A stretch of DNA of 64,000 nucleotides. It comes from Branchiostoma floridae (lineage: Eukaryota; Chordata; Leptocardii; Amphioxiformes; Branchiostomatidae). How positions within the stretch are numbered: position 1 is the first letter of the stretch; the number at the start of each line of letters is the position of its first letter. The stretch covers positions 16,933,218 through 16,997,217 of the forward strand of contig NC_049985.1 of assembly GCF_000003815.2 (NCBI RefSeq). Reading direction: 5' to 3'. This document shows positions 38,001-50,000 of the stretch, one piece after another. Below the pieces are notes generated by a model. It searched no databases and was not told the DNA's origin. It worked only from the letters and a program-made list of their open reading frames with translations. The translations under genes and the position numbers were made by a program.

Positions 38001-41000
38001 CCTGGGTTTACACTGTCATTGTCTCTATAAACTTGTGAATTGCCTGCTGCAAATTATAAAAATCACTGAGAACTGGTAGAAGAAATCAGGCAAAACCAGT
38101 TGTACAAGTCAAAGTCACTAACTCAAAAGGATTGTATGCAAATGCCACTGTTAATATGTAAATCATGTTAAGACAATTTCTTTGTTTCATGTTTAGACAA
38201 CTTCAAGACAACAACAATGTGTATGTTTTGAAACATTTCTAGAAGTGTAGCTCCACCTTGCTTTATTTTAGGCTTTCCTTACCATTTATCTGTGCAGTAA
38301 CCTCAAATAAAGTACGCACCCCAACTTTGGCAACAGCTTGTAGCACCTTTTCAATTTTGAAAAGTTAAAAAAGTGCGTACTTTATTCGAGAATATACGGT
38401 AACAAGGCTAAAGCCCTTTGGCCTTAGTTTTGGGCACACTTTTAGGGCTGTTTCATTACAGCAGCCCTTCGCAAGAATGCATAGACATTAACATGTTACT
38501 TGGAACTCTCTATAGAATAATAGATCAAATTTTCGGAGGATACATGTTTGTTTTCTTTTTTAAGTATTTGGGTTCCTTAATGTTAAGAAGAGGAGTTGAT
38601 TGTTTTATTGTTGCTTACATTTCTGGCCAAACTTTGCCTTCTTTGACAGTCGTCTTGGGTTTTCTTGGTTTGGCAAAGGATAAGAGATGGGAGGATGCAA
38701 TGTGGGAGTACTGTATACTGAACTGCAAGCTGCCCTCTTAGTATGCAATATTGGGGGTTTTGTTGAACCCATGGTAGCATCTACTGACATTTTCTATGAT
38801 AGAATTTAATAAATGAAAGATACGTGACATGTATTATGAGTAATTGCTAGAATCACGTATCAGTTCACCTTCTGTGTATGAAATGTCTTTAGATTGCTTA
38901 AAGCTTATCGGATATCGTGAAAACAGGGAATCTTATAAGACGTTGACAGAGAGTGAGTGTGAAAGGTGTTACATCAAGCTTAAGGTTGACAAGATTGTAG
39001 CTTGAGGACTTGTGGTTGCAATTTCCTCTGTTCTTGACATAACCCTTCTTAAGTGTTTTGAAGTCTGGCCAAATTCCCAATGGCTGTCAGATGCAATCTT
39101 TCTCAGACAAGATAATCCATTATATACTGAGAGGTGATTAGCATAAAAGAGCTTTGCAAAGAGGAATTCTGGAAAGAAAGGTCAAAGCCCTACAAGTTCA
39201 TGTGACACTGCGATCAGTGTCAGCTTCAAGGTTTGCTGCTGGCATTGGACTGTCCATAAGATTTGACCCACAGATACCCTCCATGCAACACAACAAAGTG
39301 CAAGAGGTCCAGCTGTGAAAGCAGATAAGACAGAAGTTAAAGTTCACATATATTGTATTTTACTGTCAACATCGGCAGTACATGAGGTATAAGCTACATG
39401 TAGGTGTATAGCTGGGCCGTAAGTATAAGACCCATTCCGGGTGGAAATTTGCTTGTTGAGATGGACAATTCTGTTCCTGGTCAAGTTAGAAAAATCTGAA
39501 CTTAAAGGTATACTATGTAATTTATCTAAATGACCAACAGAGTTAGACCCTTCATCAACTTCCAGCCCTACAGTAGGCATCCTAGGGGGTGGGGTAATGA
39601 GTTTATCACAAATATTACGTAGTATAGCTTTAATGGAATAAAGTTGAGGAAAATGTATTTTTGTAAGCTAATAAAGTGGCAGATTTAACAAAAAAAGTTA
39701 ATGAAATGGGCTCTCAAACAATGATTGGAATGGAAAAATAAATGTCTACTACTAGCTGTTAAGTCTTTGTCTAGAGGACATCTACAGCTGTTAAGTCTTT
39801 GTCTAGAGGACATCTTCAACACACCACTCATCCCAGGGTAAATGTTCTTGTCTGGAAGACATCCTTCATTGCTTAGTTTGACCTTTTCTGTAATTATGTA
39901 ACACATGTGGCAGGCTTTCAGACATTGCCTGGTGGTCCAAGATGGGAGTGGGTGTTCCATGGAGACCATTTCTTGTCTGAGGAATGTTGTGGGTGAGGGG
40001 GAGTTCTGTTCCTCTCAGGGAAGGTCCAGTCTTGGTTATGTAAGAGGGAAGAGTTATCACCAGTGCTGAAGGACAACATACCAGTCATCCTGGATAGTGT
40101 AAACTTTCAACAAACAGGAACGAACCATTTGGACATTGGAAGAGGGGGGATGCTCAATTCTTGACATAAACAAATTTTTCTTGGCTTAAAACATTCAACA
40201 TCTTATTTCTTTACAAAGAAATGTTACTGCTCTTATTTAAGAAAGTACTCTTTTTGGAAATGTCAGGGCAAATCTTATTTTTTGTATGAATGTTGCCTTC
40301 CGAATTATAGGTGACGTTTGCAGGTGGTTCTGGTATTCATCACTGTACAGACTTGAGACTTGTGGAAGCCTTGGCCCAGTTAGCCTATTGAAGTATTAGG
40401 CTTCTCTATTAGGTTCATTAGAACTTGTAGACAGAGAGGGTTTCCAAAATGTCAGACAGGGAAGGTCAACTAAGCTGCCACTTCAAGGATTTATTTATTA
40501 TGATAATATTTCAAGTAGATACAGCTGACTTTGGCATGATGCCAGTTTTTCATTTGTCATCAATTTTGATAAGTGCTCATTCATATGGTCATGTCAATCA
40601 TCACTCAGTTGATTATATGTCTATATATGGCTTTGATATTATGATACATGTTGCATGCTTCAAAGTTATTGCGTGCATCTTTGTCAGATATTGTATTTGT
40701 CTTTCTATGAATGTCATAACCTTATTAATGGTACAGCGTAAACAGTCAATAAAATATAGTGCCCCCCCCCCCCCCCCCAACATTGCAGAACTAACCTTTA
40801 GCTAGGCAACACAACAGGGTTAATGGGGCACCCTGTTGTCAGCTGACTCTGACAATACAAACAAACAGAAATGATATTGGGTGGGTGCACAGGTTTGGTG
40901 GCGCCAAGTGTGTTGTCAGCCATTAATCAATTTCCTATTAGCCCACTTTTTATTACTGGCTGTTAAATCATCAAAATGTTGCAGAGCGTCAGAGTGCTAA

Positions 41001-44000
41001 GTTCTGATACTGACCAGCAAGAGGGTTACAAGTCACTCTTAAAGTTTGTGATGAACTTCTGTCAAAGTAGGTCTCGTTCTCCCAATCTACCCAATAGATG
41101 TGTCCATATACAATACCCTGCCATGAGCTGAGCTGAGATACACAACCCAAATGTTAACCAATCACTGTTTATGTAATGTTTCCTCAAATCAGCTGTCAGT
41201 AATCTGTGTGAAAATGTGTACAGAATAGTGAAAACATTACGTTAAGAATAAAATACTACATAAGCATTCATGGCCTCAGATATTATCTGTTTGCGAATCT
41301 ATAGTCATTGTAGATGTATGTCAGTCGATCACAGCTTTTTCTTTAACATTTGACATCTTTCCAAACAAACTATGCTGAAACAATTGAGGATGCCTATTCC
41401 AACTCAATCCAGCACTGATGTGCAAGTATAGATATTTTTGTTCTTACTGAATTGATATAGATGGATTTTTTCCTCGGGGTAGGGAATTGAAGTTTAAACA
41501 AATCTTGTATACAGTTGTCATAATGAAAGCTGAGTGTTTGCCATTTTTTGCACATCAGGGCAACTGCAGATGGAACAGCATGAGCGGCCGCTGCGTGCAG
41601 GTCGCCACGACGAGCATGTCGGACCTGTGTGAGGAGGAGCGGCGTGCTCTGCGGGACGTGAGCCTAGCGAGACTCCACGGGCTGGACTTGGACTGTCAGA
41701 TAACGCTGCCAAAAGGTAAGTCAGATCTCATTGTGTTGGGCTGTAGACATGGTCTCACAACTGGGTCTCCCACTGATGTTTGGTCTCCAGTATGTGACTG
41801 GAATGTTGGACACTTAACCAACTCAGCCAATGGATAATCAGACCAACACTGCCCAACACTCTTGTCAACTGGGCCCAACACCGTAACTCTAACCTTACAT
41901 TATGTCTCTAACTCTATTACTAACCATATCACTGGCCGAGTTGACCAGGGTGTTGGGCCGAGTTGACCAAGAGTTGACTGGGCCAAGTTGGTAAAGGGCT
42001 GGATCCTCCTGATCCTATAGATATCAACCTTCTTTAATAGTGGTCTCCCACTGGTGTTAAGTTTCCACTTGCCAAGATTTAGATCTCAAACTGTAGTTTG
42101 TTTTCCAACGTGAGGTCTCCATGAGGGGAGTTGAGAACAACTGTCAGACTTCAAGTCCTGGGCATTGTCACACTAGTGACCTCTTTAATGGTAAATTGCA
42201 GACATCATCTTTCCCATGACCTGCTGGTCACCCAGTTCTTTTGATGGAAACAACCCCAAAGCAGACCTCAGCCCAAGAATTAGGACAGACCTGGGCTATG
42301 TAAGCAGTCTCCCTATCAGAACAGATAAAAGACAGCTCAGTGTCTGCTGAACATTTGACTGTCAACAGGTACAGACAGAAGCTTTTCAGTCATTTCCTGT
42401 GCCTTGTTAGAATCAAAAGCTTAATAACTCCAATGTTGAAACTTGGCTGCACTCTCGTAGATGACCCAGCTATTGTGTATGCACGGACTGTAATATGTTC
42501 CAGATTATGATATTATTTGTGGTTTATAGTGAAGTAACAAAGAGTATCCACTAAATTGTCAACATTACAGCTTGGTCATATCCTGAGTTGTCATTCTGAC
42601 TTAAATGTTACAAAGATTGAACTGGTAGCTTCAGAATGATCTTTGGTTTAGTTGGTAAATGTTGTGACTTTTGTACCACTGAAAAGTATATCCATGTAAT
42701 GTGTTAATAGACTCATTTTCTTGTGGCAGAGGCAACAAACATAATGCTCAGTACCAGAGGTTGAAGTGATATTCAGACTGTCTTGTTAGGTTACGTGCAA
42801 ATCCGATTCAAATGTATGTTTACGTCAATCAAAGTTAACTTACTTTTATCTGAAATTGTCCATTGCCATTGCCAACATGTTTCATTGTTTTGGGTGGCCA
42901 CTGGTTAGGCAGTACTGTATTTTGTTAGCCTGGTATCCAGCTGTATTATACTATTTATAGCTCCTGCGTCTTTTCTGTCCTATCCGCAAATAGTATTTGC
43001 AGAAAGGACAGAAGAGACTCTGGAGCTATAATACAACTTGATACCAGGCTAGGACTTTGTTTGCCTACGATTTTCTGCCATTCGTTTCCCATCACTTACT
43101 AACATGTCCTGCCAGTGAACTCTTGAAGCCTTGCTATTTGACCTTAATTATGATAAGGTTCGTTAGTTTTGGGTGGTGCTGTAATTATCATATCTGTTCC
43201 ACCTTGCCCTGGAGTGTTTCTCATTAGTTGGCCATAAGGATTCAGTATTGTCTGCATGCAGGGTTGATTTATGTGACAGAAGGACTTTGCACTAAAACAA
43301 GCCAGAAGGAGGTAACATGGGCAAGACACATGCTCCATTTGTCCCAATGATTTATTCTTGTCCTAAATTTAGTTTTCTTAAATCAGCCCCAGAGATTCTC
43401 ATTTGTTCTGGGTCACTTACTTTTCAGGCTGGAGTTTTTCCATCCCTTTGTTGTGGCTATTCTGGTTAGTATCTAGCCAACAAGACCATGAGTGTATCTT
43501 TAAATCACTTCATTTCCCATCATCATACAAATAATGTACCTTGAATATTCTACAGCCAATCAGAGGACAGCAAATTGCTCAGCCAATCAGAGGCTAGGCA
43601 TTAACAATAGTTAAAGATGAAGAGCCATGATTGGTCAAAAGTAACTGCCCAAAAAACTGCTAATAGTCTCCCAAAAAATTATTCAACAGTAGTTTTTATG
43701 CACAATATGAACTTACTTGATAACTTTCAGTTGTGGGTTATGTCCTTGTGTCAGATGCTAGCTAGCAACTTGACTTTGATCACCACAAACTTATTCACAT
43801 TATGTAACAAAGGAAAAACAATGACATTCCTTAATCTTGAGCCTTGCTGAAAAATTATGAGAAAGATTATTTTAACAAAATCAGCTACCTAAAAACTGAT
43901 CCTTTGACATTTTGCTCATGTGTCTGATACTGAACTCACAACCTTCCATATTTTGTCTACACTACAAACTTTGTGTACTTAGTTGTCTTTCCTAAGGTCA

Positions 44001-47000
44001 TCAGTGAGCTGTCATCCACTTATGTAACACATCAGACTGGCTCCAGTTTTAGTTGTTGTGACATTTGTGCTTGAAGAGTGCATGCTCCATTGTCGACCCA
44101 CTTGAAGTTAATATGTCCATGGAGATAATGGACCAACCAGGGCTGTCTCCAGTTTTAAGTTTTTTTCCGTCTCCTTCCTTGTTTGGGAGTTCATTTTCCC
44201 TCTTAAATCTGCAATTTCAAGCTTATGAAAACATATTTTCATCAGATTTATGCATTGAGGTTTAGGTTTTTGGGCCAGATGGGGGAAAATTTTTGTCGGA
44301 CAGCCCTGGGACCAAGGCTCTCTGTCCAGCATCCCTCTTTCCCTCTCTGGGTAGAATTTTGATGCTCAAGAGGTCAAAAATTCAATCCTCCCCTCATTTT
44401 GTCATAGATGGAAAAATTAAAACTTCATTTGAATTTCAGCAGCTTGTTAACAGGTCCACAAAACTATCCACAGAATGCAGGAACTAGACTTTCAGAGAGA
44501 GTTGAGAAGTTCAGAATATCTTGAGAAGTTCAGAATATCTTGGAAGCATGCCCACAGACTCTTGAGCTTTTGAGGCTCGCCAATGACCTTTGTTCCATTT
44601 AACTGAGAGGGCTTAGAAATATTAGATTTGAACTTGAAAAGGTGATCTCCAATCTGTATGTGGATAAAATTATCATTAGATCACATGACTTGCTATATTC
44701 AAGGTTTAAAAGCATGATATTGTCAGTATTACTAGTTGCTGTACTCATCAGCGTTACTCACTGAACAGAAGGTGACTGTCTAGTCATTAACAGCTTATCG
44801 GTTAATCTCCCAGGTATGTTCCAACAACAACATTCCCGGTCATGTGATCTGTAGTACCTGAGCAGACGATGTGGCTCTGAAATGCAAAAAGCAGCTTTGT
44901 CTGATATACAAAACCAGGAGGGAGTCCACGGGAGAGCATTAGAGTCTTGGTGTGAAGACAAGGACTTTGTCTCATCCTGGATTATCTTAAAATCCCTCCA
45001 CACACACAAAGTTTTCTCAGCTTTTGCTAAGCATTTTGCTGCTTTTTCAAGTCTTAGATCTATCAGTGGACCAGATTTCATGGAGAGTAGCGTGAACTCA
45101 AGCAGCTAGCTTTTAAGTCTTCAAAGAGTCTTGATAACAGAATGGTTCACTGCACCAAAAGCCTCATTTCCAGGATGGAAACTGACTTACACCTTCCTGG
45201 AAATTAAAGATGTCCTTCAAAATCCGGAGGTTTCATGCCTGCGAACGAGACGTGTACAGTCCTTTACATGTCCTAGAATCTCGCGGAAACGAACCATTGC
45301 TGTGTGCAGGACGTGTAAAGGGCTTGAAATACCCTTACAGATTGCCTTGAAACAGCCTTACACGACAGGACATGAGCCGTGTGTTGCATTGTGTGTTGGC
45401 GGAATATGCATACATTAGCGGCCAGTTATCACCTAATTATATTTCCCCGGTCTGCCTCACCCAGTTCATCCCTTTTGTCATGGAAAGTGGCGTCGAGAGT
45501 ACTGACGCCATCCACCCCCCACCCCTCCTGGATTTTGCCCCCCTCCCCATTTATTCGCCAGTTTCTTGCTCGCATTTTTTATTCTGTAATAGCACCATAT
45601 ATTTATTCATATTGAAACAGGACAATTTTTATTAGTGCTTGTTCGTGTGTATGATAGGTTGAAGTCGCGAGTGTCTTTTGTATGTCTGCTGGCTGGTCTC
45701 TTGTTGTCTTCTAGTCTTCGTAGGCTACTAGTATGCAATTCTTGACGGCATGCAGGGTAGTACAAATGTACAAGGACTCCCTTGCAGTTTTTGGAACGGG
45801 GCTGGGGTTTTTTTGGCAGGGGGGGGGGGGGGGTTGGTCCGCGACTTTTAACGTTGACTATGTTTTCTTGTGCCGGGAAAGGGAGTTTGCCGTGGAAGGG
45901 AGTTTGCTGTGGAAAGGAGTTTGCCGTGATAGCGAGTCTTTGGACGGGGCAAAGAATCGCCTATCAGTATCACGGCAAACTCAGAAGTTCCACAGCAAAC
46001 TCCCTTCCTCGGCAAACTCCCTTTCCCGAAAGAAAAAAACATAGTCAACGTTGAAAATCGCGGAACAACGCCCCCCTCCCTAAAATACAGCCCCGTTCCG
46101 AAGACTGCAAGGGAGTCTAGGTAATACAGTTGTCGTTCCTAGATGAGGGTTGTTTCACTACCCAAACATGAGAGCCGTTTCGATATTCCCCCACGTTGTT
46201 TCCGTCGAAAGCAAAGTCAGATGCCGACTGCAATATCATCGCTACAGTTGCATACGGAAGCTCCTTGATCCATGAAGCCATAGGAGAAAACTTTGGCCCG
46301 ACAGCGGTCCTGTTATTATTAGTTGCAGCTGACGTCCTGTCCACGATCTTGAGTAGAAACTCCTTGCTGATCGATGTAAAATAATGACCAAAAGAATGTT
46401 CCTAGGTACCCTCAGATAACGCACCCTGGTATCTAGACACACTTAGAAGGCAAGAACGCACATCCACCCGCAAAAACGCGGACTTCACAATACCAACTCA
46501 ACTGAAGAATTTGAAAATTGTGACTGTTGCGTTGATTGGCCGAAGGGTTGACCCTATAATTGTGTGAGAAGAAATTCTATTGGCTTTTTCTGAAGAATTT
46601 GCATGGGCACGGACACAAAGAGCTGTGAACTACCGGTAGTACCAGCCATGTCTATTGTTACAATTACGTCAAGGAGGTTGTTTGAGCTGCCTGATTACCC
46701 GTATTTCACAGTAAAACAATACCTGCCTGTAGCTAGAAAGATGTAAAACATGCCGCTGTTTTTATCAACAGCTTGAAACATCGGTATAAATTTAACGTTC
46801 AACGTTCTCATTTATTTTGTACAATCAAGAACATAATCCGGGACAAAAATTTAGTACATCGAGTCAAGGAGGTTATATCTTGACATAGATCATTTCACGT
46901 ATATTGTGCGTCGACAGTAGCCAATGAAAGTTACAGACGGTAACCAAGAAAATGGACAGTATTTTGTCCCGTGTTCTCTCCATTCTTTTGACAAAAAGCT

Positions 47001-50000
47001 GCCCATAAATCAGAACGCAGTCCTATGTTTTGCCTATGCCCAACGTCGTTTCAGTTCAACTTCCTCGCTATGACGCGACAGGCACTCTGTATTTGCAGCT
47101 ATAAAAACATCGTACATCACTAGTTTACGAATTTCCAAATTATAACTTCTTTAGTTAGTTTATTTTCCTAGCCCTTCATACAAAGGGGGCTGATCACGTA
47201 ACTGATTATCGTGATACACGCAGAAGTCTATTACAGCGATTCAGATTTATTATGTTGAAACAGAATCTCAGTGTGAGTGCAAAATAATTAAAGAAGAAAA
47301 TAAGAATTATTCAATGAACGCTGGGCGTTTGTGGCCTTTGTCTGTGCTAGACAATGCAATACACATCCGGCTAACGAACTGCTGTTTATGTAATGAAAAT
47401 GACGCGTTTGTTTAAACAAGGAAGTTGAAGCCTCCTTGGTTTAAGACATACTTTCCTATTTATAAACCAAGATCTATCCCTAGAATATTTTTTCCGACAT
47501 GTAGAAATGAATATGAATGGCCCGTGTGGGCCCCCAGAGTAAATACTGCCTTTGGCGTTCAATACTTGCCGACCGTAGGATTTCCAAATAAGTTGGAAAT
47601 ATCGGGCCAAACAAATCACAGCTTCATTAATTATGATTGTTCTTTTCTTGTATTGTATTGTATTCTGAATTCTGTAGACCTTTCTTTCTGACCTTGATGG
47701 TATTCCTAAAAATGGCGATGCCGTTTCTTTTTTTAGTTGTACGTGTATTTTGTTCCACTTTGTTCTGTCAGACGATGTCACGGGTAGACATACCAACCAT
47801 TCAATACCCCCTACACTCCCCCTTATTTTGTGTTTAAAATGTAAACCTCATTGCTTATTAATTGTCCAAGCATAGCCTAGGCTGGTAGTAGTTGCCGGTA
47901 AACAGTAATAACCCGCGACCCAAGCTTGGCTTTGAGAATAGGCGCCGCCAAGCCTTTGTCTTCTTTGTTCCGCCTATTTCCCCTACACGTCTGGTGTAAG
48001 GGTCCTAGAAATTCCTGTACAAGCGCGTGTCCAGGTATGTAAGAAAAAAACAGGGACATTACACGCCGAACCAGGAAAGTCATGTACACAGCCAGGACAC
48101 AGAACATTTCACAGGTGTGTAAGTCCCTTGAAACACCTGGAAATTAGAGTTTTTGTGCAGTGGTTCCTTCAAATATTTCACTCTTGTAAGTATTTGGAAC
48201 TGGATGCTTTCTCCTCAACAAATTGCTTGTCTTGTTTTTATTTCAAAAGTCCTTGCAAAATATCAAGTGGAAAACCTACTCCTTGAACTCTTAAGATCTG
48301 TTGTATGCCCCTCATCAGAGGGCACATTGTGATACCTGCAATAGGACTCTTTCTTTGAAACACTTGACACCTCGACGGAGCTTGGCATCAAATTGCTTCT
48401 GAGAGTTTTGCCCTAAATTCTTCTTGGCTTGCAATTGGTCACATTTAAAATTTTACCAATGGTATTGGTGAAGGAAAGGGTGAGAATATGATAAATATAA
48501 AAAAATCTTAGTGTTTTCTTCTGTATCAAACAATTTAGTTTAGATATTTGGAACTCTGAAAAGTGAAGACAATAGAAAGATTAAGTCAACTTTATATTCG
48601 ACAAAAAATGTCAGTTGAGTAGAATTTAAGTAGTGTGCAGCATGTACTCATGACCTCCAACAGTCAAGTCACCTGCCAGGTGTAATTTGAAAAAGATTGA
48701 TTACCAGGTCACTAGATAATTGTCATTGTCACTTCAAACTGAACCGCTCGTTAATGAGCCTTGCTTAATTGTTGATTGATGAAATTCCCTATTTCAATCC
48801 TTCAAGCCTGGAAAGTCACAAAACCCCAACATTACACTTTACTCTTAGTTTTCACCTCATGCTTTGAAGTTGCAACTGTTGATAACTGGAACAGTGGGTC
48901 TTGGGAACCGCACAATAGAACAGTTCACACATTTAACCTGCCAAGCCAAACCTGCTCAAGGTGTTTACCTCGGGGCGTTTAAGTGAAAGTGATCTGATGA
49001 AGTCTCACCTGAAGGAATGCACCTTAAGTCCACAGGTAAACAATGCCTGTTTGTAGGTAAACCAGAGAACTGTTGATAGAGTCACGGAGAAGCTAGTGTT
49101 AATGTACAGGTAGGTATGGGATAGCACTTATTGCTCAGGCACTTGTTGTGTATTGCTGATCTGAAGATAAGATAGAAAGAAGGTGAGAATGCCAGGTGAG
49201 ATGGATGCATTGCTCCACCGGCATGCCTGCTGTTGTCAACCTCCCTTCAGATTGTTTATTTTCATACTCAGGTTACAGCTGAGAGTCTTAGCAAAGTTCC
49301 TTGGAACTTCAAAATTTCCCTTCATCTTTAAGAAAATTGTTGCACCAACAGAGCTTTCACATATCTGCATATGCCACTGTGGGAATTGTGACATTCTTAC
49401 CACATTCTGAATATTTCATGCATAACTTTGAGTTAAACACAAAACTAAAGTTAAAGGTTATGGTTCATTTTGAGTCATTGACCCCATAGTTATTTAGCTA
49501 ATGAAGGCAAGACTTGAACCAGGGCCATTTAGAGCTCTGGCCTTATTAAGTTGAGGTAACTCATGATTGAAACAAGAGTTCAGAGACTTCATACCTCCAC
49601 GAAATATTCTGATTATGCAAATGAATTTCACATCTGCATAATTTATGCTTGATTATATACAGCTTTAACTAACTTACATGGGTCACAATGTTGACGATCC
49701 AATCATTTACTACATGAACAAATAGAGGTAAAAGAAGAAATAGGACACTTTCATTTCAATTATGCAAATTATGGACATATCTGCATAATTGGTATATTAG
49801 GCTCATGCAGCTTGTGACAGGTTACAAAGTAGAAATCAATCACTCAAAAGTGGATCTCCCCTCCGTATGACCAGTGGTTTGATGGCAAATTAACATGGAC
49901 CATAAACTCTTATGTTATAGATTACCCCTTGACCATACCCTACACACTAGGACTGAACCCATGACCTTGGTTCAGAAGCCAAACCTGAAGTCAAGTTTCG

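Larger units (their letters stand above)
20014..41558 (+). other. Intron 1 of the ARHGAP6-like gene (21.5 kb)
   Basis: Bounded by GAG|GTAAGT and CACATCAG|GGC, phase 0. AT-rich non-coding sequence with no open frame I can assign. It contains a 4-kb element with long terminal inverted repeats (32349-36327), a 605-bp MITE (37795-38399), two MITEs of the ACNCTAGTTCACC family (27096-27305, 31364-31559), a 152-bp foldback (29930-30081), a short hairpin (24351-24399), a TG/G run near 21.9 kb and a C17 run at 40762-40778. In 20014-24350, 24400-27095, 27306-29929 and 38400-41558 I saw nothing further beyond simple runs and one 32-bp tandem duplication. A very long first coding intron is also a feature of the human gene. 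Confidence 0.85.

Noticed and set aside
38418-38741. 107-codon hydrophobic frame just after the 605-bp MITE
   Set aside because: Composition is that of translated T-rich intron; no start context, splice sites or known motif.
40449-40805. 118-codon frame ending in a Pro run
   Set aside because: The Pro run is a C17 homopolymer; the rest shows no domain.
49930-49990. tRNA-like segment (minus strand, GGGTTCAGTCC B-box-like)
   Set aside because: No full cloverleaf or acceptor stem could be drawn; probably a SINE remnant.
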